NCBI RefSeq assembly: GCF_004684095.1
Contig: NZ_SRII01000009.1
Location: forward strand, 124,001 to 188,000
Length of the DNA stretch: 64,000 nt
Reading direction: 5' to 3'
Source of the DNA: Hymenobacter sp. UV11
Lineage (GTDB): Bacteria; Bacteroidota; Bacteroidia; Cytophagales; Hymenobacteraceae
The notes below the pieces were generated by a model that was not told the DNA's origin, did no database searches, and worked only from the letters and a program-made list of their open reading frames with translations. Both the position numbers and the translations under genes were made by a program. This document shows positions 42,401 through 51,437 of this stretch, in pieces. The number at the start of each line of letters is the position of its first letter. Within the stretch, counting starts at the first letter, position 1.

Positions 42401-42970
42401 ATCAAGTTTAGAGACCTGAACGGCGACGGCGTAGTAAACGGCGACGACCGCACGTTCATCGGCAATCCGAACCCGAAGTTCACGTACGGCCTCAACAACA
42501 CGTTCGCTTACAAGGGCTTCGACCTGAGTGTATTTATACAAGGCTCGCAGGGTAATGACGTATACAACCTGAACCGCTACTACCTGGAAGGTTTCGGCTT
42601 GGCAGCAGCCTCCAACGGGGGTACCATTACCCTGGACCGCTGGACTGGCCCCAATACGAGCAACTACGTCCCCCGTGCCGTGTTGCAAGACCCGAACCAG
42701 AACAACCGCGTGTCGAGCCACTTCATCGAGAACGGTTCCTACCTGCGCGTTAAGCTGCTCACGCTGGGCTACACGCTACCCCAGTCGCTGCTGACGACGC
42801 TGCACAGCCAGCGCATCCGCATCTATGTAACGGCCCAAAACCTGGCCACCATCACCAACTACACCGGGTTTGACCCGGAACTGGGCAACCAGGGCAATAG
42901 CCTAGGCGTTGACCGCGGTATTTACCCACAATCCCGCGTCTTTCTGGCCGGGGTAAACATCGGCCTCTAA
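39491..42970 (+). CDS. SusC/RagA-type TonB-dependent transporter with STN signalling domain
   Basis: An 1159-residue outer-membrane transporter. Signal peptide (1-32), STN domain (about 40-118, TIESVLTQLEQQLHVRF), carboxypeptidase-regulatory-like domain (about 128-205, VSGRVTQANGEGIPGVTVLVKG), TonB box/plug (NEIVVVGYGTQTK, DVLKDASATAIYGLRAANGVVLITTKRG as separate motifs) and a long barrel ending FLAGVNIGL. The STN domain shows it also transmits signals to the FecR/sigma pair. It imports glycan fragments with the SusD partner encoded 115 bp downstream. An internal run of ten G (42240-42249) encodes RGGGS and could be a slippage site. Confidence 0.96.
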   Translation: MKNSLPPQRSYWRPTGVLALHLCLAYPLTGMAAEHASVKTQIVLDQKITMRAEYQTIESVLTQLEQQLHVRFVYSPTLIGANRKVTLKVADRPLTQVLDELLAPRKIQYEVRKNRIVLSQSKLANVPVSGRVTQANGEGIPGVTVLVKGTSIGTSSDANGNFTLSVPENSTLVFSTIGYTAREVAITGANASLAITLQENAQALNEIVVVGYGTQTKADVTSAISSVSSREISAVAVADPAQAIQGRAAGVQVVSNGGSPGGQGGTSIRVRGITSAGNNSPLYVVDGFPLPAAYDGNGNPSGTEINNINPNDIETIDVLKDASATAIYGLRAANGVVLITTKRGKAGVSNVSIDAYAGVQNVWRQPGLLNSQQYATLNNEATTNWNAQNASDPTFSPAPFNSRFNTPAKIAALPSTNFLDQIFRPARIQNYSVSATGGSEKARYAVSAGYFQQNGTIIGSDFQRFTLRTNGEVNLSKIFKVGNTMAFSHQEEHPLNGENDEFGGPIQLSIQAPPFLPVYQPNGNFYEFGSTAEDNFAEENPVTKALRASNRNNRNRVTTTFYAELEPLTGLRFRTSIGADLQFNQNDQFNPSLPGSAKYTTQNASASSGSNYQPSYLIENTATYNKTIGTNHRLTFLLGQSAQQFDNFYLGGSRTGYQTNTLQILDSGPINAFISNYGGNSQSRLLSYFGRLNYDFAGKYLFQAIARFDGSSAFGRENSIGFFPGVSAGWRISEENFLKDVSAISNLKLRLGYGKVGNPLNAGAFAYTALINSSVSSYGGPGTGYVFGTGAQNLVQGSVPTRLPNPNIAWENNIQYNVGVDLGLFQNRVSATVDLYTRTSPNLLLFVPATYISGTREAVATNAAASRNRGVDLSVTTNNFVGSGDAFTWSTTLNISAYRSQITSLGGGAPFPGQGIRGGGSLTRFDVGQSVGQFYGYVADGIIQTSDELAALNTKSPTGFYQASGTRAGDIKFRDLNGDGVVNGDDRTFIGNPNPKFTYGLNNTFAYKGFDLSVFIQGSQGNDVYNLNRYYLEGFGLAAASNGGTITLDRWTGPNTSNYVPRAVLQDPNQNNRVSSHFIENGSYLRVKLLTLGYTLPQSLLTTLHSQRIRIYVTAQNLATITNYTGFDPELGNQGNSLGVDRGIYPQSRVFLAGVNIGL

Positions 42971-42980
42971 GCAGGAACTG

Positions 42981-43036
42981 ACGGTTAGTGGCTGGCAATA
43001 AACCGGCAAGCGAACTGACTGCTCCCCACTAACCGT
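42981..43036 (+). promoter_or_regulatory. Hairpin between susC and susD
   Basis: Perfect 11-bp arms 42981-42991 and 43026-43036 with a 34-bp loop and no T-tract. Between two genes of one operon it could lower readthrough or protect the susC messenger end; it is not a strong terminator. Confidence 0.45.
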
Positions 43037-43085
43037 TATCGCTTAGCCAGCCTCTTCTAATTCTGACTCTTAATTTCCCACATTG

Positions 43086-44588
43086 ATGAACTCCCTATCT
43101 TTAAAAAAGCGAGCCCTGGGTACTACGCTGCTTACGCTGGGGCTGTTTGGCACCAGCTGCACCAAGGACTACCTGGAGCTGCAGCCGCGCAACCAGGCCT
43201 CGACGGAGACTTTTTACACAACCCAGACGGCTGCCATTCAGGCCACTAACGCTGCGTATGCGCACCTGCAACAGGCTGGTTTTGTAAACCACGCGCTGTG
43301 GATAATGGATATTATGGCCGACAACTCTACCACCGGCGGCGGGGGTGGCACCGACGGTATCGAGTTTCAACAGGTGGATAACTTCTCCATTCCGCCCAAC
43401 AACGTCAACACTACTGACCTCTTCCAGCGGGCCTACCTGGGCATCGGGGCCGCCAACCAGGTGCTGTTGCACGTACCGGATATCACGGTCATTGACGCAG
43501 GCATCAAAAGCCGGTCGTTGGGCGAGGCGCAGTTTCTGCGGGCTTTGTACTACTTCTACCTGGTGCGGACCTACGGCGATGTACCCCTGGTGCTGACCCC
43601 CGCCGCGAGCCCCGCCGCCGCTAACAGCGTAACCCGCGACCCGGCTGCAATGGTGTACACGCAAATTGTTACCGACCTGACCGACGCCATCAAGAACCTA
43701 CCCCTACCCTCAACCTACTCAGGCGACGACATTGGCCGGGCCAGCAAGCTGTCGGCAATGGGCCTTTTGGCTAAGGTGTACCTCACGCAGGGCAACATGT
43801 CCAGTGCGGGCACGCAGGCCGATGCCACCATTACTGCTGCCCTGGCCGACGGCAAAAAGCTGTGGCCCGACTACGCCGACAACTTCAAACCAACCAACGA
43901 AAACGGCCAGGAGTCACTGTTTGAAGTGCAGTTTAAGAGTGGCCAGAACGCCTACATCTTGGAAGGGCCAGGCTCGGCCATCAACGAGTTCTGGGGTGCC
44001 CGCTTCTTCGGCAACCCCTACGTAGTGAGCAATGGTGGCTACGGCTACAACATTCCCGAAAAGGAATTTGTGGACGGCTACGAGGCCGGTGATAAGCGTA
44101 AGGCTTCAACCGTGTTCGTGCCCGGCGACCTCTACACCGACGGCCCGTTGGATGCGCAGGGTAAAGTGCAGGTGCAGCCTGCCAGCCTGCAGGGTAGCCC
44201 CAACGGCTACAACATTCGTAAATTCTACGCCGGTGGCTTATCCACCATCTGGGACTCGCCCTTGAACGTGCCCATTCTGCGCCTCTCCGAGATGTATCTG
44301 ATTAAGGCGGAGGCCGGCGGTACCGGTGCCCTAGCAGCCCTCAACACGGTACGCAGCCGCGCGGGCCTGCCTGCCGCTACCAACACCAGTCAGGCTACTA
44401 TTCTAAATGAGCGCCGCTACGAATTTGCCTTCGAAATGGACCGCTGGTATGACCTGAAGCGTACGAAAACCCTACTTAATAATCCCAGACTGCTTTCCAA
44501 GGGCATTAAGCCATTCAACGACCTGCTACCTATTCCGCAGGCCGAGCGTGACGTGAACCCCAACCTGACGCAGAACCCCGGCTACTAA
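43086..44588 (+). CDS. SusD/RagB-type glycan-binding lipoprotein
   Basis: A 500-residue outer-membrane lipoprotein; ATG 43086 starts MNSLSLKK and the lipobox is in GTSCTKDYL (Cys near 22). Family features: LELQPRNQASTETFYTTQTAAIQATNAAY, helical TPR-like segments with AQFLRALYYFYLVRTYGDVPLVL, and the C-terminal NTVRSRAGLP ... LNERRYEFAFEMDRWYDLKRT ... LLPIPQAERDVNPNLTQNPGY (given as separate parts). It caps the SusC channel and binds the glycan. The end is followed by a short hairpin at 44618-44652. Confidence 0.96.
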   Translation: MNSLSLKKRALGTTLLTLGLFGTSCTKDYLELQPRNQASTETFYTTQTAAIQATNAAYAHLQQAGFVNHALWIMDIMADNSTTGGGGGTDGIEFQQVDNFSIPPNNVNTTDLFQRAYLGIGAANQVLLHVPDITVIDAGIKSRSLGEAQFLRALYYFYLVRTYGDVPLVLTPAASPAAANSVTRDPAAMVYTQIVTDLTDAIKNLPLPSTYSGDDIGRASKLSAMGLLAKVYLTQGNMSSAGTQADATITAALADGKKLWPDYADNFKPTNENGQESLFEVQFKSGQNAYILEGPGSAINEFWGARFFGNPYVVSNGGYGYNIPEKEFVDGYEAGDKRKASTVFVPGDLYTDGPLDAQGKVQVQPASLQGSPNGYNIRKFYAGGLSTIWDSPLNVPILRLSEMYLIKAEAGGTGALAALNTVRSRAGLPAATNTSQATILNERRYEFAFEMDRWYDLKRTKTLLNNPRLLSKGIKPFNDLLPIPQAERDVNPNLTQNPGY

Positions 44589-44617
44589 CCGCCCATTGCC
44601 TAGTATTTTCTGATACT

Positions 44618-44652
44618 GAACGTCATGCTAGCCCTCGGGAAGCATGACGTTC
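44618..44652. terminator. Short hairpin after susD, truncated family A element
   Basis: Perfect 12-bp arms (44618-44629 and 44641-44652) with an 11-bp loop. The arms are the outer part of the family A repeat (GAACGTCATGCT). It separates susD from the GH3 gene, which may have its own promoter or rely on readthrough. Confidence 0.6.
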
Positions 44653-44741
44653 GCTTTTCGGGCCGCTGCTTTTACGATGCTGGCCGGGCGGCCCTACCCC
44701 CTGCGCCAGTACCCAACCCGTCTATTTCCCACCCTGCTTAT

Positions 44742-47162
44742 ATGACTAAGGAAACAATCATTCCGACGGCCCGGTGGGCAGTGGCCGCGCTCGGCCTACT
44801 CGGCGCTACTGCCTGCTCGCAATCGGGCACCACGAATACCGGCCAGGCTGGCACGGGCCAAGCCGATTCTTCCCTACCCCAGCTCGGCAAGGCCAGCCTG
44901 CAAGACGTGCTGGCTGCTCTTACCACCGAGGAAAAAGTGAAGCTGGTGGTGGGTATGGGCTTTTACCCGTCGGGCTTCCCGGAAGGAATGCTGCCACCCG
45001 GCGACCCTGGCGACCGCGAGGTGCCCGAAAAGGTGCCCGGTGCGGCCGGCCGCACCCACGCCATTGCGCGGCTGGGCATTCCGTCGCTCACGCTCTCGGA
45101 TGGTCCGGCGGGCGTGCGCATCGACCCCATTCGGGGCCAGGACAGCACCAGGACGTATTATGCCACGGCGTTTCCGGTGGCCACGCTGCTGGCCAGCAGC
45201 TGGGACACGACCCTGGTGCGGCAGGTGGGGGTAGCGTTTGGCAGCGAGGTGCGCGACTTTGGCATTGATGTGCTATTGGCGCCGGGCATGAATATTCACC
45301 GCAACCCGCTGGGCGGGCGCAACTTCGAGTATTATTCTGAGGACCCACTCATTGCCGGCAGCATGGCCGCCGCGCTGGTGGGCGGCATTCAGAGCAACGG
45401 CGTGGGCACGAGTATCAAGCATTTCGCGGTGAACAACCAGGAATTCAACCGCATGCAGCTCAATTCGCACGTGAGTGAGCGGGCCCTGCGCGAGATTTAC
45501 CTGAAAGGCTTTAAGCTGGCCGTGCAGCGCGCCCAGCCCTGGACGGTGATGTCATCTTATAACAAAGTAAATGGCACCTATACCTCGGAAAGCCCCGACC
45601 TGCTGACCGAGCTATTGCGCAAGGAATGGGGCTTTCGGGGCCTGGTGATGACCGACTGGTACGGCGGCCACGACGCCGTGGCCCAGCTAAAAGCCGGCAA
45701 CGACCTGCTGGAGCCCGGCACCCATGCCCAGACCGAAGCCATTCTGGCGGGCCTCAAAAGCGGGCAGCTTACGACGGCCCAGCTCGACAGCAACGCCATT
45801 CGGGTGCTGCGGCTGGTGCTGAAATCGCCCACATTCAAGGGCGTGAAATTTACCAGTAAGCCGGCTCTAAAAGCCGACGCCACGGTGGCCCGCCAGGCCG
45901 CCGCCGAGGGTATGGTGCTGCTACGCAACGAGGGCGCTGCCCTACCCCTATCCGCTGGCCGCAAGGTGGCGTTATTCGGCACCACGTCTTATAACCTGAT
46001 TGCGGGCGGCACGGGCAGCGGCGACGTCAACCGCGCCTACACCATCTCCGTTGACCAGGGATTGAAAGAGGCCGGCTACGCCCTGAACGGGCCGCTGAGC
46101 CAGGCGTACGCGCAGTATCTGAAGACCGAGAAGGCCAAATTTCCCAAGGTTAAGAACATCCTGGCGCCGGCGCCGGTCATCCCCGAAATGGCGCCTTCGG
46201 CGGCGATGGTGCAGCAGCAGGCCCAGGACAACGATGTGGCCGTACTCACGCTGGGCCGCAGCGCTGGCGAGGGCGGCGACCGCAAGGTGGCCGGCGACTT
46301 TACCCTGACTGCCGCCGAGCAGGCGCTGCTCAAGCAGGTGGCCACGGCCTTTCACGCCAAGGGCAAGAAAGTGGTGGTGGTGCTGAACGTGGGCGGCGTG
46401 ACCGAGGTAGCCAGCTGGCGCGCCCAGGCCGACGCCATCTTGCTGGCCTGGCAGCCGGGCCAGGAGGGCGGCTACGCCGTGGCCGACGTGCTGAGCGGCA
46501 AGGTGAACCCCTCGGGCAAGCTGGCGACTACCTTCCCGGTGAGCTACGCCGATATTCCGTATGGGGCCGATTTTCCGGGCAAGCTGCTAGCCGGCGTTAA
46601 GGGCGGAAACTCGTTCATGGGCGCACCTTCGGAAAACACTTACTCGGAGGGTATTTACGTGGGCTACCGCTACTATAGCACGTTCAAAAAGCAGCCGGCG
46701 TATGAGTTTGGCTACGGCCTGAGCTACACCACTTTCGGTTATGGGGCGCTGAAACTGAGCGCGGCCTCGTTTGGCAGTTCACTCACGGCCAGCGTCACGG
46801 TGACGAATACCGGCAAGGTGGCCGGCAAGGAAGTGGCCCAGCTGTACCTGAGCGCCCCGGCCGGCCAGCTCGACAAGCCGGCCAGCGAGCTTAAAGGCTT
46901 TGCCAAAACCAAGCTGCTCGCCCCCGGCGAGTCGCAGACGCTGACCTTCACGCTGAAGCCCAGTGACCTGGCTTCTTTCAACACGGCCTCGTCGTCGTGG
47001 GTGGCCGATGCGGGCACCTACACGGTACTGGCTGGGGCGTCGTCCTCAAACATTAAGCAGCGCGCGACTTTCCAGCTGCCCGCCGCGCTGGTGGTGGAGA
47101 AAAGCCGGCCACTGCTGGCCCCGCAGGCGCCCGTGGCGGAGATGAAAATGGCGCGAAAATAA
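44742..47162 (+). CDS. Glycoside hydrolase family 3, beta-glucosidase/xylosidase
   Basis: An 806-residue exo-glycosidase. ATG 44742 starts a leader ending GATAC, a possible lipobox. GH3 core: GRTHAIARLGIPSLTLSDGPAGVR, GRNFEYYSEDP, KHFAVNNQE and nucleophile Asp305 in VMTDWYGG; then the alpha/beta sandwich with GEGGDR and the C-terminal fibronectin-like domain (GKVAGKEVAQLYL). An 806-residue length with fibronectin part is usual. It would release glucose or xylose from the non-reducing end of oligosaccharides. It is the first hydrolase of the PUL. Confidence 0.94.
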   Translation: MTKETIIPTARWAVAALGLLGATACSQSGTTNTGQAGTGQADSSLPQLGKASLQDVLAALTTEEKVKLVVGMGFYPSGFPEGMLPPGDPGDREVPEKVPGAAGRTHAIARLGIPSLTLSDGPAGVRIDPIRGQDSTRTYYATAFPVATLLASSWDTTLVRQVGVAFGSEVRDFGIDVLLAPGMNIHRNPLGGRNFEYYSEDPLIAGSMAAALVGGIQSNGVGTSIKHFAVNNQEFNRMQLNSHVSERALREIYLKGFKLAVQRAQPWTVMSSYNKVNGTYTSESPDLLTELLRKEWGFRGLVMTDWYGGHDAVAQLKAGNDLLEPGTHAQTEAILAGLKSGQLTTAQLDSNAIRVLRLVLKSPTFKGVKFTSKPALKADATVARQAAAEGMVLLRNEGAALPLSAGRKVALFGTTSYNLIAGGTGSGDVNRAYTISVDQGLKEAGYALNGPLSQAYAQYLKTEKAKFPKVKNILAPAPVIPEMAPSAAMVQQQAQDNDVAVLTLGRSAGEGGDRKVAGDFTLTAAEQALLKQVATAFHAKGKKVVVVLNVGGVTEVASWRAQADAILLAWQPGQEGGYAVADVLSGKVNPSGKLATTFPVSYADIPYGADFPGKLLAGVKGGNSFMGAPSENTYSEGIYVGYRYYSTFKKQPAYEFGYGLSYTTFGYGALKLSAASFGSSLTASVTVTNTGKVAGKEVAQLYLSAPAGQLDKPASELKGFAKTKLLAPGESQTLTFTLKPSDLASFNTASSSWVADAGTYTVLAGASSSNIKQRATFQLPAALVVEKSRPLLAPQAPVAEMKMARK

Positions 47163-47180
47163 CCTAATGGCCCGGCCTCG

Positions 47181-47292
47181 CCAGGCCGTCATGCTGAGCT
47201 TGCCGAAGCATCTCTACCGCGTAACTAGCCTCAAACGTCAGTAGTTACTTACGCGGTAGAGATGCTTCGGCAAGCTCAGCATGACGGCCTGG
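47181..47292. repeat. Dispersed REP-like hairpin, family A, copy 2
   Basis: Perfect 44-bp arms (47181-47224 and 47249-47292) with a 24-bp loop containing a small further inverted part. It shares the core of the element at 34765-34865. It lies 19 bp after the GH3 stop and ends 20 bp before the GH30 start, which argues for ATG 47313 as the GH30 start. Confidence 0.8.
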
Positions 47293-47312
47293 TAAAACCT
47301 CAAAACTGCTTT

Positions 47313-48755
47313 ATGAAAAGTCTCCATATCCTGACGTTGGCCGCCGCGCTGGGGGTAGGGCTGGGTAGTGCCCAGGCGCAAACTCGCGCCGAGTGGGTGG
47401 CCACCACGGCCGCCGCTGGCTGGGTGGCGCAGCCGGCGCCCAAGCTGACCGCCAGCACCGGCGCGGCCGATGCCGAAATCGTGCTTTCGCAGCCGCTGCA
47501 AACCATGCAGGGATTTGGGGCGTGCTTTAATGAGCTGGGCTGGACCTCGCTGAGCGCCCTACCCCCCGCCGACCGGGCGAAGGTGATGCGCGAACTATTT
47601 GCGCCGGGCGTGGGAGCCAACTTCACTATCTGTCGGATGCCGATTGGGGCCAATGACTTTTCGCGCGACTGGTACTCGTATGACGAGACGCCCGACGACT
47701 TTGAGATGGCCCACTTCAGCATTGCCAATGACGAGCAGACGCTGATTCCGTTCATCAAGCAGGCCCAGCAGTTCAACCCGAAGCTGGCGCTGTGGGCCTC
47801 GCCCTGGAGCCCGCCTACCTGGATGAAGTACAACCACCACTACGCCGCCGCGGCCGTGCTGCCCGAATACCGCAAGGCGTTTCCGACGCTAGCCGAAAAC
47901 GGCTTGCCGGTGGACCGCCAGGGCAAGGAGGGCCACAACCTGTTCATTCAGGAAGACAAGTACTTCACGGCCTACGCGCTGTACTTCGCCAAATTCATCG
48001 AAGCCTATAAAAAGCAGGGCATTACGGTGGGCATGGTGATGCCGCAGAACGAGTTTAACTCGGCGCAGGTATTTCCGAGCTGCCCCTGGACGGCCGCCGG
48101 GCTGGCGCGCTTCGTGGGCTACCTGGGGCCGCAGATGCAGCAACGCCAGACGCGCATATTCTTCGGCACCATGGAACGAGCCAACGAGGCGCTGGTAGAC
48201 ACCGTACTGCGTGACCCGCGCAGCCAGCCCTTTATTGAGGGGGTAGGGTTTCAGTGGGCGGGCAAGGGCGCGATTGCGGGCATTCACCAGCGCTACCCGG
48301 CGCTGGCGCTCTACCAAAGCGAGCAGGAATGCGGCGACGGCCAGAACGACTGGAAGTACTGCGAATACACCTGGGGCCTGCTAAAACACTATATCGGCAG
48401 CGGCGCCAACGCGTATATGTATTGGAACATCTCGCTGAAAAAAGGTGGCATCAGCCGCTGGGGCTGGAGCCAGAACTCGCTGGTGACGGTGGACGAGGCC
48501 GCCCGCACCTACCGCTATAACCACGAGTATTACCTGCTGAAACACCTAAGCCACTACGTGCAGCCGGGGGCGCGGCGGCTGGCTACCAGCGGCGCCTTTA
48601 CGAATTTGCTGGCTTTCCAAAACCCCGATAAAAGTGTGGTGCTGGTGGCGCAGAACGAGCGCGACACCGACCAAACCGTGCGCTTTCGGGTGAGCGGCCG
48701 CACAGTGGCGCCGTTGCTGCGGGCGCATTCTTTCAACACGCTGGTTTTGAAATGA
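47313..48755 (+). CDS. Glycoside hydrolase family 30 (glucosylceramidase/beta-glucanase-like)
   Basis: A 480-residue secreted enzyme with signal peptide MKSLHILTLAAALGVGLGSAQA. GH30 features: MQGFGACFNELGW, WASPWSPPTWMKYN, acid/base Glu247 in MPQNEF and nucleophile Glu337 in YQSEQECGDG, plus the C-terminal beta-domain that completes the barrel fold (TNLLAFQNPDKSVVLVAQNE in shorter parts). Characterised relatives act on beta-1,6-glucan, glucosylceramide or beta-xylosides. Here the substrate is likely a beta-glucoside side chain. Confidence 0.92.
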   Translation: MKSLHILTLAAALGVGLGSAQAQTRAEWVATTAAAGWVAQPAPKLTASTGAADAEIVLSQPLQTMQGFGACFNELGWTSLSALPPADRAKVMRELFAPGVGANFTICRMPIGANDFSRDWYSYDETPDDFEMAHFSIANDEQTLIPFIKQAQQFNPKLALWASPWSPPTWMKYNHHYAAAAVLPEYRKAFPTLAENGLPVDRQGKEGHNLFIQEDKYFTAYALYFAKFIEAYKKQGITVGMVMPQNEFNSAQVFPSCPWTAAGLARFVGYLGPQMQQRQTRIFFGTMERANEALVDTVLRDPRSQPFIEGVGFQWAGKGAIAGIHQRYPALALYQSEQECGDGQNDWKYCEYTWGLLKHYIGSGANAYMYWNISLKKGGISRWGWSQNSLVTVDEAARTYRYNHEYYLLKHLSHYVQPGARRLATSGAFTNLLAFQNPDKSVVLVAQNERDTDQTVRFRVSGRTVAPLLRAHSFNTLVLK

Positions 48756-48971
48756 TGGCTTTTTTCAAGCATTTTACTAGCATATAATGCTCATCCGTCG
48801 TCCATATAGTGACGCATTTCGCGTGCAGCAGTAATCTTACCCGTCAACGACGAGGCGGGCAAGATGCTGCACTACGTGGACGATAGATGAGCCTGACAAC
48901 CGATTTTTAACACGCTTTCTTAAAAGGTTTTTCTTCGGAAACCGCCCTACCCCCTCTTTATTTCCCCTCTC
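48756..48971. other. Intergenic between GH30 and second GH3
   Basis: 216 bp. A run of 20 open codons near 48832-48894 (reads VNDEAGKMLHYVDD then stop) looks like a gene fragment but has no start. The word CCCTACCCCCT lies just before the next start (about 48945). No clear hairpin. Confidence 0.4.
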
Positions 48972-51269
48972 ATGCCCTACCCCTTTTCCCGCTTCGCAAC
49001 CGTGCTCGGCACCGCCCTATGCTGCGTAGCCGGCCCGGCTTTGGCCCAAACCAAACCGGCCAAACCCCTGAAGCCCGCGGCCGGCGCCAACCGCCAGGCG
49101 CTGCTCACCACCCACGATGCCCAGGTTAATGCCCTGCTCCAGAAAATGACGCTGGAGGAAAAGGTGCACATGCTGCACGCCAACTCGGCTTTCGCAGCGG
49201 GCGGCATTCCGCGCCTGGGCATCCCGGAAATCATGACTTCAGACGGCCCACACGGCGTGCGCCCCGAGCAGGGCCGCGACTGGCGTGGCGTGAAGGATGC
49301 CAACGACGCGGGCACCGCCATGCCCACCAATAACGCCCTGGCCTCGACCTGGAACCGTAGCCTGGGCTACACCGCTGGCACGGTGCTGGGCAGCGAGGCC
49401 AATGCGCGCGGCAAGGATATCATCCTCGGGCCGGGCGTCAACATCATCCGGGCACCGCTGAACGGGCGCAACTTCGAGTACTTCAGCGAAGACCCCTACC
49501 TAGTGAGCCAGATGGTGGCAGGCTACATCCAGGGGGTGCAGAGCCAGGGCGTGTCGGCCTGTGTGAAGCACTACGCCCTGAACAACCAGGAAACGCACCG
49601 CGACGATATCGACGTGGAGGTGAGCGAGCGGGCGCTGCGCGAAATCTACCTGCCGGGCTTCAAGGCGGCCGTGGAGCAGGGCGGCGTGTACTCGCTGATG
49701 GGCTCGTACAATAAGTTTCGGGGCACCTACGCCACCGAGAATCCGTATTTGATGAACACCATTCTGAAGGGCGAATGGGGCTTCAAGGGCCTGGTAATAA
49801 GCGACTGGGGCTCGGTACACGACACCAATGAAGCGCTACGCAATGGCACCGACCTGGAGATGGGCACCGACTTGGTGCTGATGAGCAAGGGCGTGGACCA
49901 AAGCGCCGCCGCCTCGGGCGTAACCGGCCAGCCCGACCTGGTGAACGGCAGCAGCAAAAGCCTCTACGACCGCTTTTTCCTGGCCAACCCACTGCTCGAT
50001 GCGCTCAAAAAAGACCCAAGCCTGGTGCCGCTGGTCGATGACAAGGTGCGGCGCATTTTGCGCGTGATGTACGCCACCCACCAGCTCGGCGACACCAAGC
50101 GCCAGCCCGGCGCCTACAACACCAAGGAGCACCAGGCCACCGCCCTCAAGGTGGCCGAGGAGGGCATTGTGCTGCTCAAGAACGAGGGCAGCCTCCTACC
50201 CCTGCGCAAAACGGTGAAGACCGTGGCCGTGATTGGGGCTAATGCCGAGCGGGCCAACTCGATGGGCGGCGGCAGCGGCCAGGTAAAAGCCAAGTATGAA
50301 ATTTCGGCCCTGCAAGGGCTGAAAAACGAGCTGGGCAGCGGCGTGACCGTGACCTACGCGCCGGGCTACACCATTGCCCGCGACCAGAAGGCCGACCCGG
50401 CTCTCATTGCGCAGGCCGTGGCCGCTGCCAAGGCTGCCGACGAGGTTATTTTCGTGGGCGGCTCCGTGCACGGCTACGACTATAGCAAGTGGAGCGACAA
50501 CGCCTACGACGCCGAGGGCGTCGATAAGCCCGACCTCAAAATGCCCTTCGGCCAGGATGAGCTGGTGCAGGCCGTGCTGGCCGCCAACCCCAACACGGTG
50601 GTGGTGCTGCTGGGCGGCGGCCCCATCGAAACCGCCGCCTGGGCCGGCCAGGCCAAGGCCATCGTGGAGGCCTGGTACCCCGGCATGGAAGGTGGCAACG
50701 CGCTGGCGCACATCCTGTACGGCGACGTGAACCCCTCGGGCAAGCTGCCCGTTACCTTCCCCGTGAAGCTGGAAGACGCGCCCGCCATGAAGCTGGGCGA
50801 GTACCCCAGCACGCCCGGCAACCCGCTGAAACAGACCTACAAGGATGACATCTACGTGGGCTACCGCTACTACGACACCTACGGCGTGAAGCCGCAGTTC
50901 GCCTTCGGCCACGGCCTCAGCTACACCAATTTTGAGTACGGCAAGCTGGCCGTGACGCCCGGCAAGCAGAGCGCAACCGTGAAGCTGACCGTGCGCAACA
51001 CTGGCAAGGTGGCCGGCGCCGAGGTGGTGCAACTTTATGTGCACGACGTAAAATCCAGCCTGAAGCGCCCCGACAAAGAGCTGAAAGGCTTCGAAAAAGT
51101 ACTGCTGCAACCCGGCGAAGCCAAGACCGTGACTATGCAGCTGCCCGCTGAAGCCTTCCAGTACTACGACGAGGCCAAGAAGCAGTGGGTACTGGAGCCC
51201 GGCCAGTTTGAAGTGCGGGTCGGCAGCGCCTCGGACGATATCCGGCAGCGGGGAATGCTGACGCTGTAG
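48972..51269 (+). CDS. Glycoside hydrolase family 3, beta-glucosidase
   Basis: A 765-residue secreted enzyme (signal peptide 1-25, ALAQ). GH3 core: MTLEEKVHML, SDGPHGVRPEQG, GRNFEYFSEDPYL, KHYALNNQE, nucleophile Asp278 in VISDWGSVHD; then GGSGQVKAKY, and the fibronectin-like end with GKVAGAEVVQLYVHD. It differs in sequence from the GH3 protein at 44742 and probably has a different linkage or aglycone preference. Ends in a double terminator (51273-51375). Confidence 0.94.
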   Translation: MPYPFSRFATVLGTALCCVAGPALAQTKPAKPLKPAAGANRQALLTTHDAQVNALLQKMTLEEKVHMLHANSAFAAGGIPRLGIPEIMTSDGPHGVRPEQGRDWRGVKDANDAGTAMPTNNALASTWNRSLGYTAGTVLGSEANARGKDIILGPGVNIIRAPLNGRNFEYFSEDPYLVSQMVAGYIQGVQSQGVSACVKHYALNNQETHRDDIDVEVSERALREIYLPGFKAAVEQGGVYSLMGSYNKFRGTYATENPYLMNTILKGEWGFKGLVISDWGSVHDTNEALRNGTDLEMGTDLVLMSKGVDQSAAASGVTGQPDLVNGSSKSLYDRFFLANPLLDALKKDPSLVPLVDDKVRRILRVMYATHQLGDTKRQPGAYNTKEHQATALKVAEEGIVLLKNEGSLLPLRKTVKTVAVIGANAERANSMGGGSGQVKAKYEISALQGLKNELGSGVTVTYAPGYTIARDQKADPALIAQAVAAAKAADEVIFVGGSVHGYDYSKWSDNAYDAEGVDKPDLKMPFGQDELVQAVLAANPNTVVVLLGGGPIETAAWAGQAKAIVEAWYPGMEGGNALAHILYGDVNPSGKLPVTFPVKLEDAPAMKLGEYPSTPGNPLKQTYKDDIYVGYRYYDTYGVKPQFAFGHGLSYTNFEYGKLAVTPGKQSATVKLTVRNTGKVAGAEVVQLYVHDVKSSLKRPDKELKGFEKVLLQPGEAKTVTMQLPAEAFQYYDEAKKQWVLEPGQFEVRVGSASDDIRQRGMLTL

Positions 51270-51272
51270 CAA

Positions 51273-51375
51273 AGCCGTGGCGCGTGCCGGCTGCCCCAGG
51301 ACGGCCGGTGCGCGCCACGGCTTTTTTAACGAGCTTACTGCACAAACGTTTGTGCAGTAAGCTCGTTAAAAAAGC
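51273..51375. terminator. Terminator plus 56-bp perfect palindrome after GH3
   Basis: A GC-rich hairpin (51273-51284 with 51311-51322, imperfect extension) runs into six T at 51322-51327, a good intrinsic terminator. Those same T residues begin a perfect 56-bp palindrome (51320-51375) with a poly-A end on the other side. The GH42 gene starts 62 bp later and so probably has its own promoter. Confidence 0.75.
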
Positions 51376-51437
51376 TGCGTTTTAAAAGCATGCGCATCGC
51401 AGACAATACTTTTTGTCAGCTTTAAATCAGAACCGTT

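Noticed and set aside
48832..48894. Twenty open codons resembling a gene fragment between GH30 and GH3
   Set aside because: Too short, no start codon and no recognisable family.
50196..51272. Long minus-strand open frame opposite the second GH3 gene
   Set aside because: Shadow frame on a clearly coding plus strand; no domain recognised.
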